A stretch of DNA of 64,000 bases from Acidimicrobiia bacterium (lineage in GTDB: Bacteria; Actinomycetota; Acidimicrobiia; IMCC26256; PALSA-610): contig DATBAK010000026.1 of the NCBI GenBank assembly GCA_036271555.1, positions 82,053 through 146,052 on the forward strand, read 5' to 3'. Positions 62,563-64,000 of the stretch are shown here, in pieces; positions within the stretch are counted from its first letter, which is position 1, and each line of letters begins with the position of its first letter. The notes under the pieces were generated by a model. That model was not told the origin of the DNA and did no database searches. It saw only the letters and a program-made list of their open reading frames with translations. A program made the translations under genes and the position numbers.

Positions 62563-63733
62563 AGAAGTTCCTGGTCAGAGTCCCTCTTCGGAGGGATTCT
62601 GACGTTTCCGGTGCGTCGTCCGCGTCCGAAGTCCGCGAAAAGTCCGCGAGATTCTGAGCGAAGGTCGCGTCGAGACGGTCGCGAAGCCGCTCACGCGCCT
62701 CGTCGTAGAGGTGCCCGTACCGATCCGACGTCGTCCGTATCGACGCGTGGCCAAGGTGCTCCTTCACCTCCTGGAGATGCGCCCCCGACGCGATCAGCAG
62801 CGCGGCACAGGTATGTCGGAGGTCGTGGAAACGAAGTCCGTCGACGAGCTCGGCACTCGCGACTGCCGGGTCATAGTGGCGTCGCATGAAGTTCCGATGC
62901 CGCACGGGCCCGCCATCACGTGACGAAAAGACGTACCCGCTCGACGCGTACTTCGGCAGGTGATCGGCCAGCATGGCAGCGAGGAAGCGAGGGACGACGA
63001 CCGTACGGACCCTGCCCGTCTTTGTCGGCCCTTCGACGATCCGTCCGCCGACCTCGGCGAGTGAGCCGCGTACCTCGAGGCGGCCCCGGAGGAGATCGAG
63101 GCTGTCGACCCGCAGATAACCGAGCTCTCGGCGCGAAGCCCGCAGTAGGCGGCGGTGAAGATGAGCGCGCGGTACCTCGAGTCGATGCAGCGCGCGAGGC
63201 GTTCGACCTCGGCGGCAGCGAGGAAGTGCATCTCGTCGGCCGCCGCGGACCTCGGGAGCTCGATGCCGATGATCGGGCTGCGCGCGATCAGACGGTCGAT
63301 CTCGGCGCTCCGGAAGATCTGAGCGAGGACCTGGAGCACCTTGCGTGCCGTGTCGGGCGCCATGCCGGCATCGAGCATTGAGGCGACCCACTTCCGCACG
63401 TCGATCGGGCGAATCGAGGCGAGCTGGTGCTCGCCGAATACCGGCTCAATGTGGTTGCGCCACCGGCCTTCGATGTTCACGTAGGTGCGTGGCGCGACGG
63501 TCGCACGCTTCACCGACAGCCAAGCTGTCGCGTACTCGCCGAAGTTGGAGCGACCCGACCGTGGATCGACCCACTCTCCCCTGTCGAGCGTCGTCTCCTG
63601 ATCTCGGAGCCATCGCTCCGCGTCGACCTTCCGTGAGAAGGTTCGCGTTCGCTCTCGGCCATCGAGCGCGCGGTACGCCGCTTGCCAGCGAACGCCTCGC
63701 GAATTCTCTTTCCGATTGAGCGCCGCCGCTCAC
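62513..63733 (-). pseudogene. int: Tyrosine-type integrase, frameshifted
   Basis: Site-specific recombinase of an integrative element. The arm/SAM-like N-terminus (RTFSRKVDAERWLRDQETTL, then RSNFGEYATAWLSVKRATVA) and the first catalytic Arg (TAAYCGLRA) are in one frame; the rest (ELGYLRVDSLDLLRGRL, then HDLRHTCAALLIASG, LGHAS, and the Tyr in DRYGHL) is in another, so a base is missing near 63,125 (GCCGAGAGCTC). The only start, GTG 63,733, overlapping the excisionase stop, is in a third position, so a second frame change occurs near the N-terminus. All catalytic residues (R, H-R-H, Y) are present, so a sequencing error is possible. Confidence 0.85.
62574..62603 (+). terminator. Hairpin with UUCG loop next to tRNA-Gly
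   Basis: GTCAGAGTCCCTC, TTCG, GAGGGATTCTGAC: 13 RNA pairs with one G-U, closed by the very stable C(UUCG)G tetraloop, followed by GTTTCC. It ends the tRNA-Gly transcript; on the other strand it lies inside the integrase 3' end. Confidence 0.75.
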
Positions 63734-63939
63734 CCTTCGTGTGCGCGCTGGGCGACGTCGAGCCTCACAGGCTCGCTCACCCAGGCTTCGACATCGGCTT
63801 GGCGATAGCGGACGTGCCTTCCGATCCGCGCCGCCGGCGGGCCGTCGCCCGTCACGCGCCAGTTGCGCAACGTCCCGACCGGAACGCGAAGGTACCGCGA
63901 CACGTCTTGAACCGTCATCAGTTCCGCTTCGAACTTCAT
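63730..63939 (-). CDS. xis: Excisionase / AlpA-type helix-turn-helix protein
   Basis: 69 residues with a MerR-like winged HTH: LMTVQDVSRYLRVPVGTLRNWRVTGDGPPAARIGRHVRYRQADVEAWV, typical of excisionases and AlpA-like regulators upstream of integrases. ATG at 63,939. Its TGA overlaps the GTG of the integrase (GTGA), the usual xis-int coupling. It directs the integrase toward excision. Confidence 0.92.
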   Translation of the reverse strand: MKFEAELMTVQDVSRYLRVPVGTLRNWRVTGDGPPAARIGRHVRYRQADVEAWVSEPVRLDVAQRAHEG

Positions 63940-64000
63940 GCTCGTGCAGCGAGGCCGCAGCGTGACGCGGTCGGGTGGCGGTTCGAGTTGGCGTCGTCGT

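Overview
The window is very GC-rich (roughly 70% by eye), densely coding DNA that looks like an actinobacterial chromosome. The evidence is a mycothiol synthase (mshD), a homodimeric AceE-type pyruvate dehydrogenase, a CYP125/142-like P450, a DUF222-HNH (13E12-type) protein with an actinobacterial LexA box, and many GTG or apparently leaderless starts. An uncultured member of the Acidimicrobiia or a related deep lineage is my inference; nothing in the window proves it. No rRNA and no CRISPR array is present. No stretch longer than about 300 bases lacks a gene; the longest empty interval is about 225 bp (58,688-58,911) and it holds a nested palindrome.

Layout. 1-6.4 kb: start of a histidine operon (hisD, hisC running off the left edge), then an Eis-like acetyltransferase with endonuclease III, and mshD overlapping rlmN. 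6.4-15.2 kb: M3 peptidase, C69 dipeptidase, acyl-CoA synthetase overlapping a DUF255 thioredoxin-domain protein, a SnoaL-like protein and a PPK2 kinase. 15.2-18.3 kb: an unusual 1023-residue coiled-coil protein with an SMC-like ATPase tail and a terminal zinc module. 18.4-28.1 kb: catabolic and lipid genes (methylmalonate-semialdehyde dehydrogenase, MDR dehydrogenase, VOC protein, enoyl-CoA hydratase, cyclopropane-synthase-like and other methyltransferases, an SGNH hydrolase, a lipoprotein). 28.1-38.9 kb: a three-repeat secreted protein, tRNA-Val(CAC), M20 amidohydrolase, a PaaX-like regulator divergent from a desaturase, amidase, nitroreductase-like protein, aceE and a copper lipoprotein. 38.9-43.9 kb: CoA-transferase, epimerase, a Coq4-like protein and a LexA-box-controlled DUF222-HNH protein. 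43.9-48.4 kb: a tightly coupled cupredoxin / hybrid histidine kinase / GGDEF response-regulator cassette. 48.5-53.1 kb: membrane mannosyltransferase-like protein, ABC-2 exporter, COG4705 membrane protein, MarR regulator. 53.1-57.2 kb: a stand-alone NuoF-like flavoprotein, a small winged-helix ORF with a decayed FAD monooxygenase, UspA and a Rieske protein. 57.2-62.6 kb: lipoproteins, tRNA-Val(GAC), an SDR, a duplicated secreted protein, P450, glutathione peroxidase and tRNA-Gly(GCC). 62.5-64.0 kb: the end of an integrative element (frameshifted tyrosine integrase plus excisionase) lodged at tRNA-Gly.

How it works together. Most of the window is housekeeping plus CoA/lipid and redox chemistry. 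Two structures stand out. One is the cupredoxin-kinase-cyclase cassette, which could couple an extracytoplasmic copper or redox signal to c-di-GMP. The other is a family of intergenic stem-loop elements, at least five clear and several degenerate copies in both orientations, sharing a GGGTCG/CGGCCC stem and a GAGC..GCGACCA tail, with one compensatory base-pair change between copies. I could not match these elements to a family I know.
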